Below, one piece after another: positions 21,611 through 29,810 of a stretch of 34,530 nucleotides of DNA. The DNA lies in contig JAPXTJ010000019.1 of the NCBI GenBank assembly GCA_033812595.1, positions 1-34,530 of the forward strand. Direction: 5' to 3'. The DNA is from JADLGF01 sp020849415. GTDB lineage: Bacteria > Chloroflexota > Chloroflexia > Thermomicrobiales > UBA6265. Numbering within the stretch: position 1 is the first letter of the stretch; each line of letters begins with the position of its first letter. The notes beneath the pieces are model-generated. The model did no database searches. It had not been told where the DNA came from and worked only from the letters and a program-made list of their open reading frames with translations. The position numbers and the translations under genes were made by a program.

Positions 21611-23209
21611 GTGGGCGATTCCGGAGGCGTGGCGGGCGTGATTGATCTGATGGCGATTGGAAACGGACGGGTGATTCCGGCCGACTCGGCGGTCGATCTG
21701 CACCTCCACACCTTCGCCAGCGACGGCGCCTGGGCGCCGCGTCAGTTGATCGATCACCTGGCCGAGCGCGATTTCCGCGTCGTCGCCGTATCCGATCACG
21801 ACACCCAACGCTCGGTCGCCGAAGCGATCGCCTACGGCGCCGAACGGGGTGTGAGCGTGGTGCCGGCAGTCGAGGTGACCACGAGCTGGCGCGAGAATCG
21901 CGTCGATCTGCTCGTCTACGGCATCCACCCGGAGAGTACCGATCCCTACGCCCAGCCCTTCCTCGATCTCATGCGCCGGATCGATGAGGATCTCCAGGCG
22001 ATCGCCGCCTTGGCCCGCGTCGCCTTCGAACGTGAGAAGGGGCCGATTCCCTACGCCGATGAGCTCCGTGCCGACCGGCCGCTCTGGCCCTACCACGTGT
22101 TGATGGGCGCGATCAAAGCCGGCTACGTGAAGAATCTCTCCGAAGCCGCCAACTGGGTCACCGCCGCCGGCGAACGTTTCAGCATCCTACGGCCGCTGGC
22201 CGAGGTTGCCGCCGCCGCCCACCAGGCCGGAGCGATCTGCGTGATCGCCCACCCCGGCCGGGAGTACGAAGGGGGCAACATCCACGCGGCCGATATCGAT
22301 GCCATCCGGGCCGAAATCCCGATCGACGGCATCGAAGCCCACTACCGCTCCTACACCGACGCCAAAACCGAGCACTACCGCGCGATCGCCGATGCCCGCG
22401 GGCTGCTGATCTCCTGCGGCTCCGATTCGCACGCACCGGGACAGCCGGTCGATCCGCGTCCCTGGCACGCCGGCTGGTGCGCCGATTTGCTCGAACGGCT
22501 GGGCTTCGTGGTGCACGATCCCGCCGCCGATCTCTGGGCGATCGGGGTCGATCCCCTCGCCGCCGTTGAACCGCCACCGAAGGAGGCAACCGTGATCACC
22601 GTACAGACCTTTTCCAGCGGACCGATCGGCACCAACACCTACCTCGTACTGAACGGCACCGGCCAGGCGGCGATCATCGACGCATCACACGATGTCACCG
22701 ACACCATCCTCGCGGCGGCGAAGGAGGCGGGCGCGACGGTCGAGGCGGTCGTGATTACGCATCCGCACTGGGATCATATCGGCGCCGCCGCGGAGCTGAA
22801 GGAGCGCACCGGCGCGCCGTTGATCTCACATCCGGGCGCGGTCGAGAAGCTCGCCAATCCAAGCTCCTCAGCCGGCGCGATTCCGCCGACCCCGGCCTCG
22901 AAGCCGGACGCCTTTCTCGATGAGGGCGACACGTTCGAACTCGGAGACGCGAAGTTCGCCGTCTGGCACACGCCGGGGCACGAGCCGAGCCACATCGTCC
23001 TCTACAACGACGCGCAGGGGATCATCCTCGGCGGCGATGTCCTCTTCCCGAACGGGCACGGTCGCACCGATATCCCCGGCTCCGATCCGGCCGTGATGCG
23101 CCGGACGCTCATCCGCTTCAGCGCGCTGCCGGACGAGGTCATCGTCTACCCCGGCCACGGCGAACCGACCACCATCGGCGCGGAACGCGGTTGGCTGCCG
23201 AAGGGTTGA
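21611..23209 (+). CDS. PHP phosphoesterase - metallo-beta-lactamase fusion
   Basis: 532 residues, two metal hydrolase domains in one frame. Residues about 25-315 are a PHP domain: metal motifs DLHLHTFASDG, AVSDHDT, VEVTTSW, VIAHPGR and CGSDSHAPG are all intact, as in RNase AM/TrpH-type phosphoesterases that act on 3',5'-bisphosphates or RNA ends. Residues 328-532 are a glyoxalase II-like MBL domain with THPHWDHIGA, HTPGHEPSH, GGDVLFP and YPGHGEPTTIG. The MBL part begins exactly like a free-standing family member (ITVQTFSSGPIGTNTYLV) and has its own ribosome site. Start alternatives are GTG 21638 and ATG 21650; 21611 has GAAGGGA close upstream. The gene stands alone between a terminator and a convergent MFS gene. 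Confidence 0.9.
   Translation: MGDSGGVAGVIDLMAIGNGRVIPADSAVDLHLHTFASDGAWAPRQLIDHLAERDFRVVAVSDHDTQRSVAEAIAYGAERGVSVVPAVEVTTSWRENRVDLLVYGIHPESTDPYAQPFLDLMRRIDEDLQAIAALARVAFEREKGPIPYADELRADRPLWPYHVLMGAIKAGYVKNLSEAANWVTAAGERFSILRPLAEVAAAAHQAGAICVIAHPGREYEGGNIHAADIDAIRAEIPIDGIEAHYRSYTDAKTEHYRAIADARGLLISCGSDSHAPGQPVDPRPWHAGWCADLLERLGFVVHDPAADLWAIGVDPLAAVEPPPKEATVITVQTFSSGPIGTNTYLVLNGTGQAAIIDASHDVTDTILAAAKEAGATVEAVVITHPHWDHIGAAAELKERTGAPLISHPGAVEKLANPSSSAGAIPPTPASKPDAFLDEGDTFELGDAKFAVWHTPGHEPSHIVLYNDAQGIILGGDVLFPNGHGRTDIPGSDPAVMRRTLIRFSALPDEVIVYPGHGEPTTIGAERGWLPKG
22580..22594 (+). promoter_or_regulatory. Internal ribosome-binding site and GTG at the PHP-MBL junction
   Basis: A perfect AAGGAGG (22580-22586) lies 5 nt before an in-frame GTG (22592-22594). 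Translation from here gives a 205-residue MBL protein with the N-terminus expected for a free-standing enzyme. The reading frame is open through the junction, so both a fusion and a separate MBL protein could be made from one gene. Confidence 0.7.
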
Positions 23210-23236
23210 GCGAACGGTGCAAGTTGGAAGGCGGGG

Positions 23237-24484
23237 TTACTGCTCCTCGGGAGGCTTAAGGGATCGGAATCCGCGCCAGAGGAGCAGGTCGTAGATCGCT
23301 TTCAGGCTGCCGCCGATGACGAGCGGGATGCCGAATGTCGAGAGGCTCAACAGCCAGCCGGCCAAGGCCGGGCTGAGCGAGGTCGCCAGCCCGCGTGGGG
23401 CGTTGGTGATGCTCGAAGCTGCCGGACGCTCCGCTTCCGGCACGACGGCCATCACGTACGAAGCGCGCGCCGGGGCGTCCATGCTCGAAAAGAGCGAGCG
23501 CAGCGCCAGCATGATCAGCGCCAGGGTGGCAGTCGGCATGAAAGGCGCCAGCACCAGGAAGAGATTGGCCGGCAGGTGCGTGAAGACCATCACGTTCACC
23601 AGCCCGTAGCGCTTGGCCAACGGCGCCGCCAGCAATTGCGAGAAGGCGGTCAGTAGTCCCAGCCAGAAGAAGATCACTCCGGTCGTCGCCACCGAAAAAC
23701 CAAACCGCTGGGAGAGCCAGAGGGCGAGCAGCGATTGCACCACGAAGCCGCTGGCGAATGAATCGAGCGAGAAGAGCGCCGTCAGTTTGTAAACGATCCT
23801 CTTCGATTCCCGAAGCGGCACGGTCGCTTTCGGCTTGGCGTAATACTCGGAGAGCCGGCGATACCGGACGAGCACAATCAGGCCGAGTCCCGCGTAGAGC
23901 ACGAACATCAACGCCACCAGCGTGGTGATGCTCAACCCGGTCGGACCCTCCAGCCAGTACGGCAAACCGGCGAACAACGCGCCCACCGCCGAGGCGAGCG
24001 AGCCGAGCATCCGGTAACGGGCGAAGAGCGCGGTGCGGGCAGTCGCGGGGGCGGTATCCGGCAGGGCGGCCTGCTCGACCGGCAGGAAAACGCTGACATC
24101 GCCGGCGGTCGGATTGAGTGTGCCGATGAAGGCGATCGCGAAGAGGAACCAGAACTCGGTGAAGGTGGCGAAGCCAAGCCCGCTGGCGAGCATGACCATG
24201 CTCGCGGCCAGCAACGTTCGCTTGACTCCCACCCGACCGGCCAGCAGACCGGCCGCGAGGGTTACCACCGCCGACCCAAAGAGCGTCGCCGATGCGATCG
24301 CCCCGACCGCTGACTCCCCGAAGCCGAGTTGCGCCAGCCGTACCGGCAGCAGCACGCTGACGAAGCCGTCTCCGAGACCGCGCAGGGCGCGGGCGGCGAG
24401 AATCACGCGCGCGTCATCGTTCGCTCCCTCGGGGAGAAAACGGATCGATCGCACCCGCTGGATCACCGTTGGAGCCGGGATCAT
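23237..24484 (-). CDS. MFS transporter
   Basis: 415 residues with 12 predicted helices. The major facilitator pattern is visible: RALRGLGDGFVSVLLPVRLA in helix 1, and the helix 2-3 loop LLAGRVGVKRTLLAASM, which is a variant of the G-x3-D-R-x-G-R-[RK] motif A. In the middle is the long cytoplasmic loop (YRRLSEYYAKPKATVPLRESKRI) between the two six-helix halves. It could export drugs or metabolites; the substrate is unknown. The ATG directly abuts the stop of nudC, so it is the last gene of the copC-dsbA-VKOR-nudC transcript. The ribosome-binding site is weak, consistent with translational coupling. Confidence 0.9.
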   Translation of the reverse strand: MIPAPTVIQRVRSIRFLPEGANDDARVILAARALRGLGDGFVSVLLPVRLAQLGFGESAVGAIASATLFGSAVVTLAAGLLAGRVGVKRTLLAASMVMLASGLGFATFTEFWFLFAIAFIGTLNPTAGDVSVFLPVEQAALPDTAPATARTALFARYRMLGSLASAVGALFAGLPYWLEGPTGLSITTLVALMFVLYAGLGLIVLVRYRRLSEYYAKPKATVPLRESKRIVYKLTALFSLDSFASGFVVQSLLALWLSQRFGFSVATTGVIFFWLGLLTAFSQLLAAPLAKRYGLVNVMVFTHLPANLFLVLAPFMPTATLALIMLALRSLFSSMDAPARASYVMAVVPEAERPAASSITNAPRGLATSLSPALAGWLLSLSTFGIPLVIGGSLKAIYDLLLWRGFRSLKPPEEQ

Positions 24485-25315
24485 CTACTGACCGCGGGTT
24501 CGGTGCACGAAGTCGTCTACCAGGTCGCGGGCGATGCTGATCTTGCCGGGGAGGGCCGGCAATTCGTCCGGCGCGAACCAGCCGGCCTCGTCCAGCTCAC
24601 CCGGGTTCGGTTCAAGTTCGCCGCTCGCCCACTCCGCAATGAACCCGATCATCAAGCCGTGCGGGAATGGCCAGGGTTGCGATCCGAAGTAGCGAATTTC
24701 ACCGAGCTCGATCCCGACTTCCTCCCGCACCTCGCGCCGCGCCGCGTCCTCCAGCGTTTCGCCCTGATCGACGAATCCGGCCAGCACGCTGAAGTAGCCG
24801 GGGGTGTAGGTGGCATTACGAGCGAGCAGCACCTTGCCGGCCCGCTCGACCAGCACGATCACTGACGGATCGAGGCGCGGGAAGCGGAGAAGTTCGCAGG
24901 CCGGGCAGCGTTTCGCGCGCTGACCCGCCATCGGTTCCATCGCCGCGCCGCAACGTCCGCAAAAACGGTGCGTGCGGTCCCACTCGACGATCTGCAGCGC
25001 CCGCCCCGCCAGCCCGTACAGGATTGGATCGAGGGTCTCGAACAGTTTGCGAATGCCGACGAAGATGGTCCCATCCGGCGGTTCGAAATTGGCCGGCACT
25101 TCGGCGGTCAACACCGGCCGGCCATCGAGCGTGCCCAGGACGTGCGGTTCGAGCGGCTTCACCACCGCCTCGATCTCGATCGCGACAGGAACGGCGTACC
25201 GTTCGTGGTCATCGATGCGAATCAGCAATTCCATCCCGCGCACTACGAACCAGATCGCCGGGGCGGTCGAACCGTCGGCATCGAGCGAGAGTGACGGGAT
25301 GAACTCCTGGGGCAT
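24485..25315 (-). CDS. nudC: NAD(H) pyrophosphatase, NudC-type Nudix hydrolase
   Basis: 276 residues. NudC splits NADH into NMNH and AMP and can remove NAD caps from RNA. The zinc ribbon has Cys119, Cys122, Cys137 and Cys140. The Nudix box is GFVDQGETLEDAARREVREE plus VGI (180-202). The subfamily signature SQPWPFP is at 212-218, but the usual following Ser after one residue is Gly (SQPWPFPHG). The N-terminal domain (1-110) is the poorly conserved NudC N-domain. ATG 25315 has GGAG about 8 nt upstream; the longer frame to 25441 overlaps VKOR and is rejected. It sits between VKOR and the MFS gene in one operon. Confidence 0.92.
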   Translation of the reverse strand: MPQEFIPSLSLDADGSTAPAIWFVVRGMELLIRIDDHERYAVPVAIEIEAVVKPLEPHVLGTLDGRPVLTAEVPANFEPPDGTIFVGIRKLFETLDPILYGLAGRALQIVEWDRTHRFCGRCGAAMEPMAGQRAKRCPACELLRFPRLDPSVIVLVERAGKVLLARNATYTPGYFSVLAGFVDQGETLEDAARREVREEVGIELGEIRYFGSQPWPFPHGLMIGFIAEWASGELEPNPGELDEAGWFAPDELPALPGKISIARDLVDDFVHRTRGQ

Positions 25316-25335
25316 GCGCAGGCTCCGGGCTAAAC

Positions 25336-25791
25336 TCAAGCGTCGTCGAAGTCGTCGTCCACGGTGACGAACATGGCGCGCAGGTCGTACGCCTCGTGAC
25401 CAAACCAGAGCAGGGTCACGATCAGGTACGCCACGCACCACTGACAGATCGCCTCGATCACGAAGAGTTCGAGCCAGGTGAGATAGCCGAGGTAGAGCAA
25501 GCCAGCCAGGAGCATTCCGGCGAGTACGGCGGTGGTGGTGAAGCGCATCTCTGGCAGCCGCGGGCGCGCGATCGCGATCCCGAGCATTACCAGAGACGCC
25601 AGCAAGCCGAGCAACGCCACCGGCGCCGGACCGACCATGGCGTACTCGCTCGATTGCACCGTCTTGCAGCCGCTCACGACCGAGCAGACGAGCAACTCCT
25701 CCTCGTAGTGCACGAGGGTGAGGTAAGCGGCGATAGCGACCGACAGGAACCCCAGTCCGATTGCGATCAGGTCACGCGTCCGGCGGCTCAT
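25336..25791 (-). CDS. VKOR-family quinone-dependent disulfide oxidoreductase
   Basis: 151 residues with four predicted membrane helices. Bacterial VKOR homologues reoxidise DsbA-like proteins using quinones. The two cysteine pairs needed for this are present: Cys36 and Cys42 in the first periplasmic loop (LLVCSVVSGCKTV) and the active-site Cys116-x2-Cys119 (ICQWCVAY) in the last helix. The gene starts 6 bp after the DsbA-like gene, the classical partner, so the two form a complete thiol-oxidation system. No fused thioredoxin domain is present, in contrast to many cyanobacterial VKORs. The ending is acidic (VDDDFDDA). Confidence 0.93.
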   Translation of the reverse strand: MSRRTRDLIAIGLGFLSVAIAAYLTLVHYEEELLVCSVVSGCKTVQSSEYAMVGPAPVALLGLLASLVMLGIAIARPRLPEMRFTTTAVLAGMLLAGLLYLGYLTWLELFVIEAICQWCVAYLIVTLLWFGHEAYDLRAMFVTVDDDFDDA

Positions 25792-25797
25792 CGTCCG

Positions 25798-26568
25798 CTA
25801 CCCGCCGAGCGCGCTATTGATCAGATCACGCAAGGCCGCGTAGTTGCTCCAGCCCTCCGGTTCACCGTTGTTGATGATGAAGGTCGGAGTGGATGACACC
25901 CCGTTCTGGGTCGCGGTGGCGGCGTAGTTGGAGACCGCGCCGCGCTGGTCGCCGTTGTCCATGCAACTCCGGAAGGCGTCCATATCGAGCTCGAGCTTGC
26001 TCGCCATCTGCTCCAGCCGCGAACGGGAGAACCCGCCCTGATTGCGGCCAAACTGGTTGCTGAAGATCGATTCGTGCATCGGCCAGAACTGCCCCTGCGT
26101 GTTCGCGCAGAGCGCCGCCTCGGCGGCGAGGATCGATTCGTCACCAAGGAATGACATCGGGATGTAGTGGAACTGCACCTGTCCCGTCGCAACGAACTCA
26201 TCGATCAGCGGGTGAAAGCCGTTCCGGGCGAAATCACCACAGGGCGGGCACTGGTAGTCGCCGTACTCGACCACCGTTACCGGCGCGTCGGGGCTGCCGA
26301 GGGTCAATCCCTGCATCGGTACGTCCAACGGCGCGGGCGCCGCCACCACCGGCGGCGCGGCCGAACCGGAATCGTCCCGGTTGAGCAGGATCAACGCAAT
26401 CACGACCACCAACGCCAGGGCGCCGATGCCGCCGATGATCATCAATTGCTTGCGCTGTTTTGCCTGTTTTTCGGCCTGGAGCCGGGCCTGCTCCCGTTTG
26501 GCGTCCCGGACATCCTGTTTACGGGACCGGGGTGGGTTTGGCTGATTTCGGGACGATTGCTTCGCCAT
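25798..26568 (-). CDS. Membrane-anchored DsbA-like thiol oxidoreductase
   Basis: 256 residues: a basic, Gln/Lys-rich cytoplasmic start (1-41), one membrane helix (42-62), a Pro/Ala linker, then a DsbA/BdbD-type thioredoxin domain (about 85-256). The active site is Cys107-Pro-Pro-Cys110 (YGDYQCPPCGDF), and the cis-proline loop is VSSTPTFIIN. It should introduce disulfides into exported proteins and be recycled by the VKOR encoded 6 bp downstream. The ATG at 26568 has AGGAA about 9 nt upstream. The CPPC dipeptide differs from the CPHC of E. coli DsbA. Confidence 0.93.
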   Translation of the reverse strand: MAKQSSRNQPNPPRSRKQDVRDAKREQARLQAEKQAKQRKQLMIIGGIGALALVVVIALILLNRDDSGSAAPPVVAAPAPLDVPMQGLTLGSPDAPVTVVEYGDYQCPPCGDFARNGFHPLIDEFVATGQVQFHYIPMSFLGDESILAAEAALCANTQGQFWPMHESIFSNQFGRNQGGFSRSRLEQMASKLELDMDAFRSCMDNGDQRGAVSNYAATATQNGVSSTPTFIINNGEPEGWSNYAALRDLINSALGG

Positions 26569-26635
26569 GAATGACGTTCCTGCCCTTCACGCCGCGCCCG
26601 CCCGAGCGCCGACGAACGAATCGTGGATTCAGCGT

Positions 26636-27286
26636 CTAGTACACCCGCTCCGCATCGCTTGGCCGAACTTTACGCCAGAAAAGGTAAATCAACACCGCCA
26701 CGACCGCACCGACGCCGATGCCCATCAGGAATTGCCATTCATTGAGCGGATCTTCGGCCGCCGCTTCCGCCGTCGCCTGCTGCTGGGCGCGATCGGCGAT
26801 TTCGTGCAGCTGTTCCTTCACTTCCTGTTCGGTCATCGCGCCGGGCGATGCCTCCGGTGTCGCCGCCGGGCTGGCGATCGGACTGGCCGTCGCGCCGGCG
26901 GACACAGTGAAGGTGAACGAGCCCGTTTCGTTATGCCCGTCGGTGGAGGCGCTCATCCAGTTGACTGTGTAAACGCCGGCCGGCAGATTCGGCTGCAGCG
27001 CCACGGTGGCGCGGCGGCGGTCGGGGTCATTGAGATCGAGCACCGCTTCACCGGCGTGCACCGGCGCGCCGTCCGGCCCGAAGACCTCGATGGTCGAGCC
27101 GGCCTGGACCTCGGAAGAGAAGACGACTTCGACCTCCGCGGGCGCCTCTTCGACGACCGATTCGGCCGCCGGATTCGACGATTCGAGGTCAGCGTGGGCG
27201 ATGGCAGCGCCACCCGTTAGAACGAGGCTGAAACCGAGAACAAACGCTAAAGCCAGAAACGCGCGCACCGCGTTGTTGCGCAACAT
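26636..27286 (-). CDS. CopC-domain copper-binding membrane protein
   Basis: 216 residues. After a signal peptide (AFLALAFVLGFSLVLTGGAAIA) the mature protein begins with His31 (HADLESSNPA), the N-terminal copper ligand of CopC. The beta-sandwich continues with EVEVVFSSEV and ends with the second ligand group (NWMSASTDGHNETGSF, Asp116/His118). A Pro/Ala/Thr linker, a helix (TEQEVKEQLHEIADRAQQQ) and a C-terminal membrane helix (FLMGIGVGAVVAVLIYLFW) anchor it, as in YobA/CopC of Gram-positive-type envelopes. ATG 27286 is used; the open frame extends to 27355, but the signal peptide fixes this start, which has AAGGA upstream. A TAGAAT at 27365-27370 (minus) could be its -10, without a clear -35. 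Confidence 0.88.
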   Translation of the reverse strand: MLRNNAVRAFLALAFVLGFSLVLTGGAAIAHADLESSNPAAESVVEEAPAEVEVVFSSEVQAGSTIEVFGPDGAPVHAGEAVLDLNDPDRRRATVALQPNLPAGVYTVNWMSASTDGHNETGSFTFTVSAGATASPIASPAATPEASPGAMTEQEVKEQLHEIADRAQQQATAEAAAEDPLNEWQFLMGIGVGAVVAVLIYLFWRKVRPSDAERVY

Positions 27287-27441
27287 GGTCGATCGATCCT
27301 TCCCGCCGTTGGGCGCCGTGGCGCATCGGAATCGGACCGATGTCCACTGATTCATCTCGGCATCATTCTAGGCGATGCCCACGCGCGGCCGGGCCGGGAA
27401 TCGTGCACTGGCACGCGGAACGGGTAGCCCGGGCGCACGAA

Positions 27442-27475
27442 AAGGCCCTCGTCCCATGGGGAGAACGAGGGCCTT
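27442..27475 (-). terminator. Intrinsic terminator of the L,D-transpeptidase gene
   Basis: An 11-bp perfect stem (27442-27452 with 27465-27475), 22 bp past the transpeptidase stop. On the minus strand the stem ends in a TTTT run. This is the most classical terminator of the window. Confidence 0.85.
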
Positions 27476-27496
27476 CGGGCGAGTCCAGGACGACGC

Positions 27497-28690
27497 CTAG
27501 TAGTGAACGTAGACGCGGGTGCCGATCGGGGAATTCGCGAAGACGAACTCCGCGATATCGAGCGGCAGGTTCACGCAGCCGTGGCTCATAACGGCTCCGA
27601 AGTTGTTGTGCCAGTAGGTGCCGTGAATGGCGTGGCCGTAGTTGGTGAAGTACATCGACCACGGCACGTCCGGCACGAACCAGGTCTCACCACTGGCCGT
27701 CCCCTCCATATCGTGCGAAACGTACTTCGAGTTGATGTAGAAGGTACCGGTGGGGGTTTCAAACCCCGGTCGACCGGTTGAGACATACGTGCTCACGACC
27801 GCGCGATCACCCTGGAAAAAGGTCATGTACTGCGCGCTGAGATCAATATCGAACCAGGTGGCCGGACCGTTCGGATCGACGTACGGTCCCGGCGGAATGA
27901 AGAGCGCTTCGTCGTACACCGGCACGCTGCCCTGATCGACCGCTTGCGTCGGAGCCGCCTGGCGGTCGGCAAGTTCGCGTCCGAGCGGCACAAGCACCGG
28001 GCCGGTTTCCTGGGTCCAGGAGAACTGGCCACGCTCGAAGACCTGATAGGTCACGTCACCGACGACGTACTCCTCCGAGATCGGGTTACCAATGTACGAA
28101 ACGCCGATCTGCTCCCAGAGGCTCTTGAACCCGTTGGCGACCGTGTGGCCCGTTTCCGGCACGTACACGAACGAATCGGTGGCCGGTTTGGCGGCGACAT
28201 CCTTCGAAACCGGCAGCCAGGCGCGCGTGATGCGGGCGAAGTCTTCGACCGCGGCGCTGCTCGTGCCGTTGGTCAGGCGCATGACCGATGACGGGCGCAG
28301 ATCGTAACCGATGTTGGCCACGACCACGACCGAGCCATCGACGCCTTCGGGAACGTATTCGAACCGGGCGTATTCGTAATACTGGGCGACCCGGCCGTTA
28401 CGATCGAACTCCGAGCTGATCGGATTGCCGTACGACGAAAAGCCGCCGTTGTAGCGCCAGTAATCGAGGAACACGCCGTCGATCATCTGCCCCGATTCGG
28501 GGATGAAGACGGTGCGGGGCGGACTCCACGCCTGCTGGCTCGACTCGATATCGGTCGTGGCCGGCGCCGGCGCCGCACTCGCGGTCAGAGCCAGGAACGG
28601 CGAACCAGCCAGCGCAATCAACAGAATCAACGCCGCCAGTACACCAACTCCGCGCCGTCCGTTGCGACGTGTCGACTCCCTGCGCATCAT
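27497..28690 (-). CDS. L,D-transpeptidase (YkuD) with two N-terminal repeats
   Basis: 397 residues. A signal or anchor helix lies at 15-40. Two related repeats follow (about 65-115 and 180-225), each of the form G-x-F-x-x-[YL]-W...YGNPIS-x-E...[QV]-x-[YF]-[EF]-x-A/G-x-F; such repeats occur in Chloroflexota envelope proteins and may bind the cell wall. The YkuD catalytic domain covers about 278-397, with His356-Gly and the SHGCVN motif (Cys372), so it can form 3-3 peptidoglycan cross-links or attach proteins. ATG 28690 (a second ATG follows directly) has AAGGA 6 nt upstream. It is monocistronic, with its own promoter, a long leader and a terminator. Confidence 0.92.
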   Translation of the reverse strand: MMRRESTRRNGRRGVGVLAALILLIALAGSPFLALTASAAPAPATTDIESSQQAWSPPRTVFIPESGQMIDGVFLDYWRYNGGFSSYGNPISSEFDRNGRVAQYYEYARFEYVPEGVDGSVVVVANIGYDLRPSSVMRLTNGTSSAAVEDFARITRAWLPVSKDVAAKPATDSFVYVPETGHTVANGFKSLWEQIGVSYIGNPISEEYVVGDVTYQVFERGQFSWTQETGPVLVPLGRELADRQAAPTQAVDQGSVPVYDEALFIPPGPYVDPNGPATWFDIDLSAQYMTFFQGDRAVVSTYVSTGRPGFETPTGTFYINSKYVSHDMEGTASGETWFVPDVPWSMYFTNYGHAIHGTYWHNNFGAVMSHGCVNLPLDIAEFVFANSPIGTRVYVHY

Positions 28691-28904
28691 GCTCGATCCT
28701 TGCCCTTCACCTGCGTTCGATTGCCCGATCGGTGGCAGACCCCATCTCCGCCGATCCGGAACCTTGCGATCGTGTCCCAAGCCGGTTTCTGCCCGCCGGG
28801 ACCGCTTACCGGCCGAAACCGGTGCACACTCTACCTAACGCGGCAACGACGCCATCCGTTACGGAGTCGTGCACGCCGCTGTGCGGGCTAGCGGCTGCAT
28901 TGGT
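28691..28904 (-). other. Long structured 5' leader of the L,D-transpeptidase gene
   Basis: If the promoter at 28911-28938 is right, the mRNA has a leader of about 214 nt without a convincing ORF. Several stems can be drawn in it: GCCGCT with AGCGGC, ACGAC with GTCGT around an inner TCCGT-AA-CGGA, and ACCGG with CCGGT. I could not match it to a known riboswitch class. Confidence 0.35.
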
Positions 28905-28910
28905 TCCCAT

Positions 28911-28938
28911 AGGATAGCAGGTCAGTCACAGGTTGCAA
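28911..28938 (-). promoter_or_regulatory. Candidate promoter of the L,D-transpeptidase gene
   Basis: On the minus strand TTGCAA (28933-28938) is followed after 16 bp by TATCCT (28911-28916). Each has four of six consensus bases. It lies in a locally AT-richer gap between nadC and the transpeptidase gene. Confidence 0.5.
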
Positions 28939-28958
28939 CGCGGGCAACTAACGATTCG

Positions 28959-29810
28959 TTATCGGATGCCGAATTTGAGGCTGATATCGAGCGCCGGAGC
29001 CGAGTGTGTGAGGGCTCCAACCGATATTAGGTCAACTCCGGAGCCCGCAATCGCCCGTACCGAGTCGAGTCGCACCCCACCCGAGGCCTCGACCAGTGCC
29101 CGCTTGGCAACGATTCGGGTCGCCTCGGTCATTTCGGCTACGCTCATATTGTCGAGCATGATGATGTCCGCACCCGCTTCGGCCGCCTCCGCTGCTTCGG
29201 TGATGGTGGTGACTTCCACCTCGACCTTGGCGGTGTGCGGCGCCCGCGCTTTCGCCTGCTGAATTGCCCGGGTGATCCGATCCGGCCCACCGATTGCGGC
29301 CAAATGGTTGTCCTTGATCAGCACGCCGTCGCTCAATCCGAGGCGATGATTGCGCCCGCCGCCGTGTCGCACGGCCGCTTTCTCGAGCCCCCGGAGTCCC
29401 GGTGTCGTCTTGCGTGTGTCGACGATCGACGCGCCGGTTCCGGCGACTGCGTCAACGAAGCGCGCGGTCAACGAGGCAACGCCGGAGAGTCGCTGCAGCA
29501 GATTGAGCGCCAGCCGTTCACCCGCGAGCACCGAGTGCGCGTTGCCGGAGAGCTCGGCGATCACATCGCCCACCTCGACCCGCGCCCCGTTTTCGACCGT
29601 CGGCACGAAGCTGACCGCCGGATCGATCCGCCAGAAAACCCAGGCCGCGACGTCGATTCCGGAGATCACCCCGGCTTCCTTGGAGATCATCACCCCTTCG
29701 GCGGTGGCATCGGCGGGGACAGTGGCGAGGGTGGTGATGTCGCCGGGACCGATATCCTCGGCCAGCGCCAGATCGACGAGCGCCTGCCAGGGGGCGAAAC
29801 CATTGTTCAT
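28959..29810 (-). CDS. nadC: Nicotinate-nucleotide pyrophosphorylase (quinolinate PRTase)
   Basis: 283 residues, the normal NadC length. The enzyme makes nicotinate mononucleotide from quinolinate and PRPP in NAD synthesis. Signatures: the start LALAEDIGPGDITTLATVP, LNLLQRLSGVAS, the PRPP/quinolinate-binding DTRKTTPGLR, the RHGGGRNHRLGLSD segment, KDNH, VEVEV and IIMLDNMS, and the C-terminal SGGV and ISVGALTHSAPALDISL. ATG 29810 overlaps the stop of the GNAT gene as ATGA and has GAGGAG upstream, so the two are coupled. No nadA or nadB is nearby. A TAACGATTCGTTA palindrome overlaps its stop codon. Confidence 0.96.
   Translation of the reverse strand: MNNGFAPWQALVDLALAEDIGPGDITTLATVPADATAEGVMISKEAGVISGIDVAAWVFWRIDPAVSFVPTVENGARVEVGDVIAELSGNAHSVLAGERLALNLLQRLSGVASLTARFVDAVAGTGASIVDTRKTTPGLRGLEKAAVRHGGGRNHRLGLSDGVLIKDNHLAAIGGPDRITRAIQQAKARAPHTAKVEVEVTTITEAAEAAEAGADIIMLDNMSVAEMTEATRIVAKRALVEASGGVRLDSVRAIAGSGVDLISVGALTHSAPALDISLKFGIR

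Noticed and set aside
25316..25441. Longer NudC start overlapping the VKOR gene
   Set aside because: The added residues are Arg-rich shadow sequence and a good ribosome site precedes ATG 25315.
28691..28904. c-di-AMP (ydaO-type) riboswitch upstream of the transpeptidase
   Set aside because: Short pieces such as GGGAACCAA and GGTGAA occur, but their order and the flanking stems do not fit the consensus.
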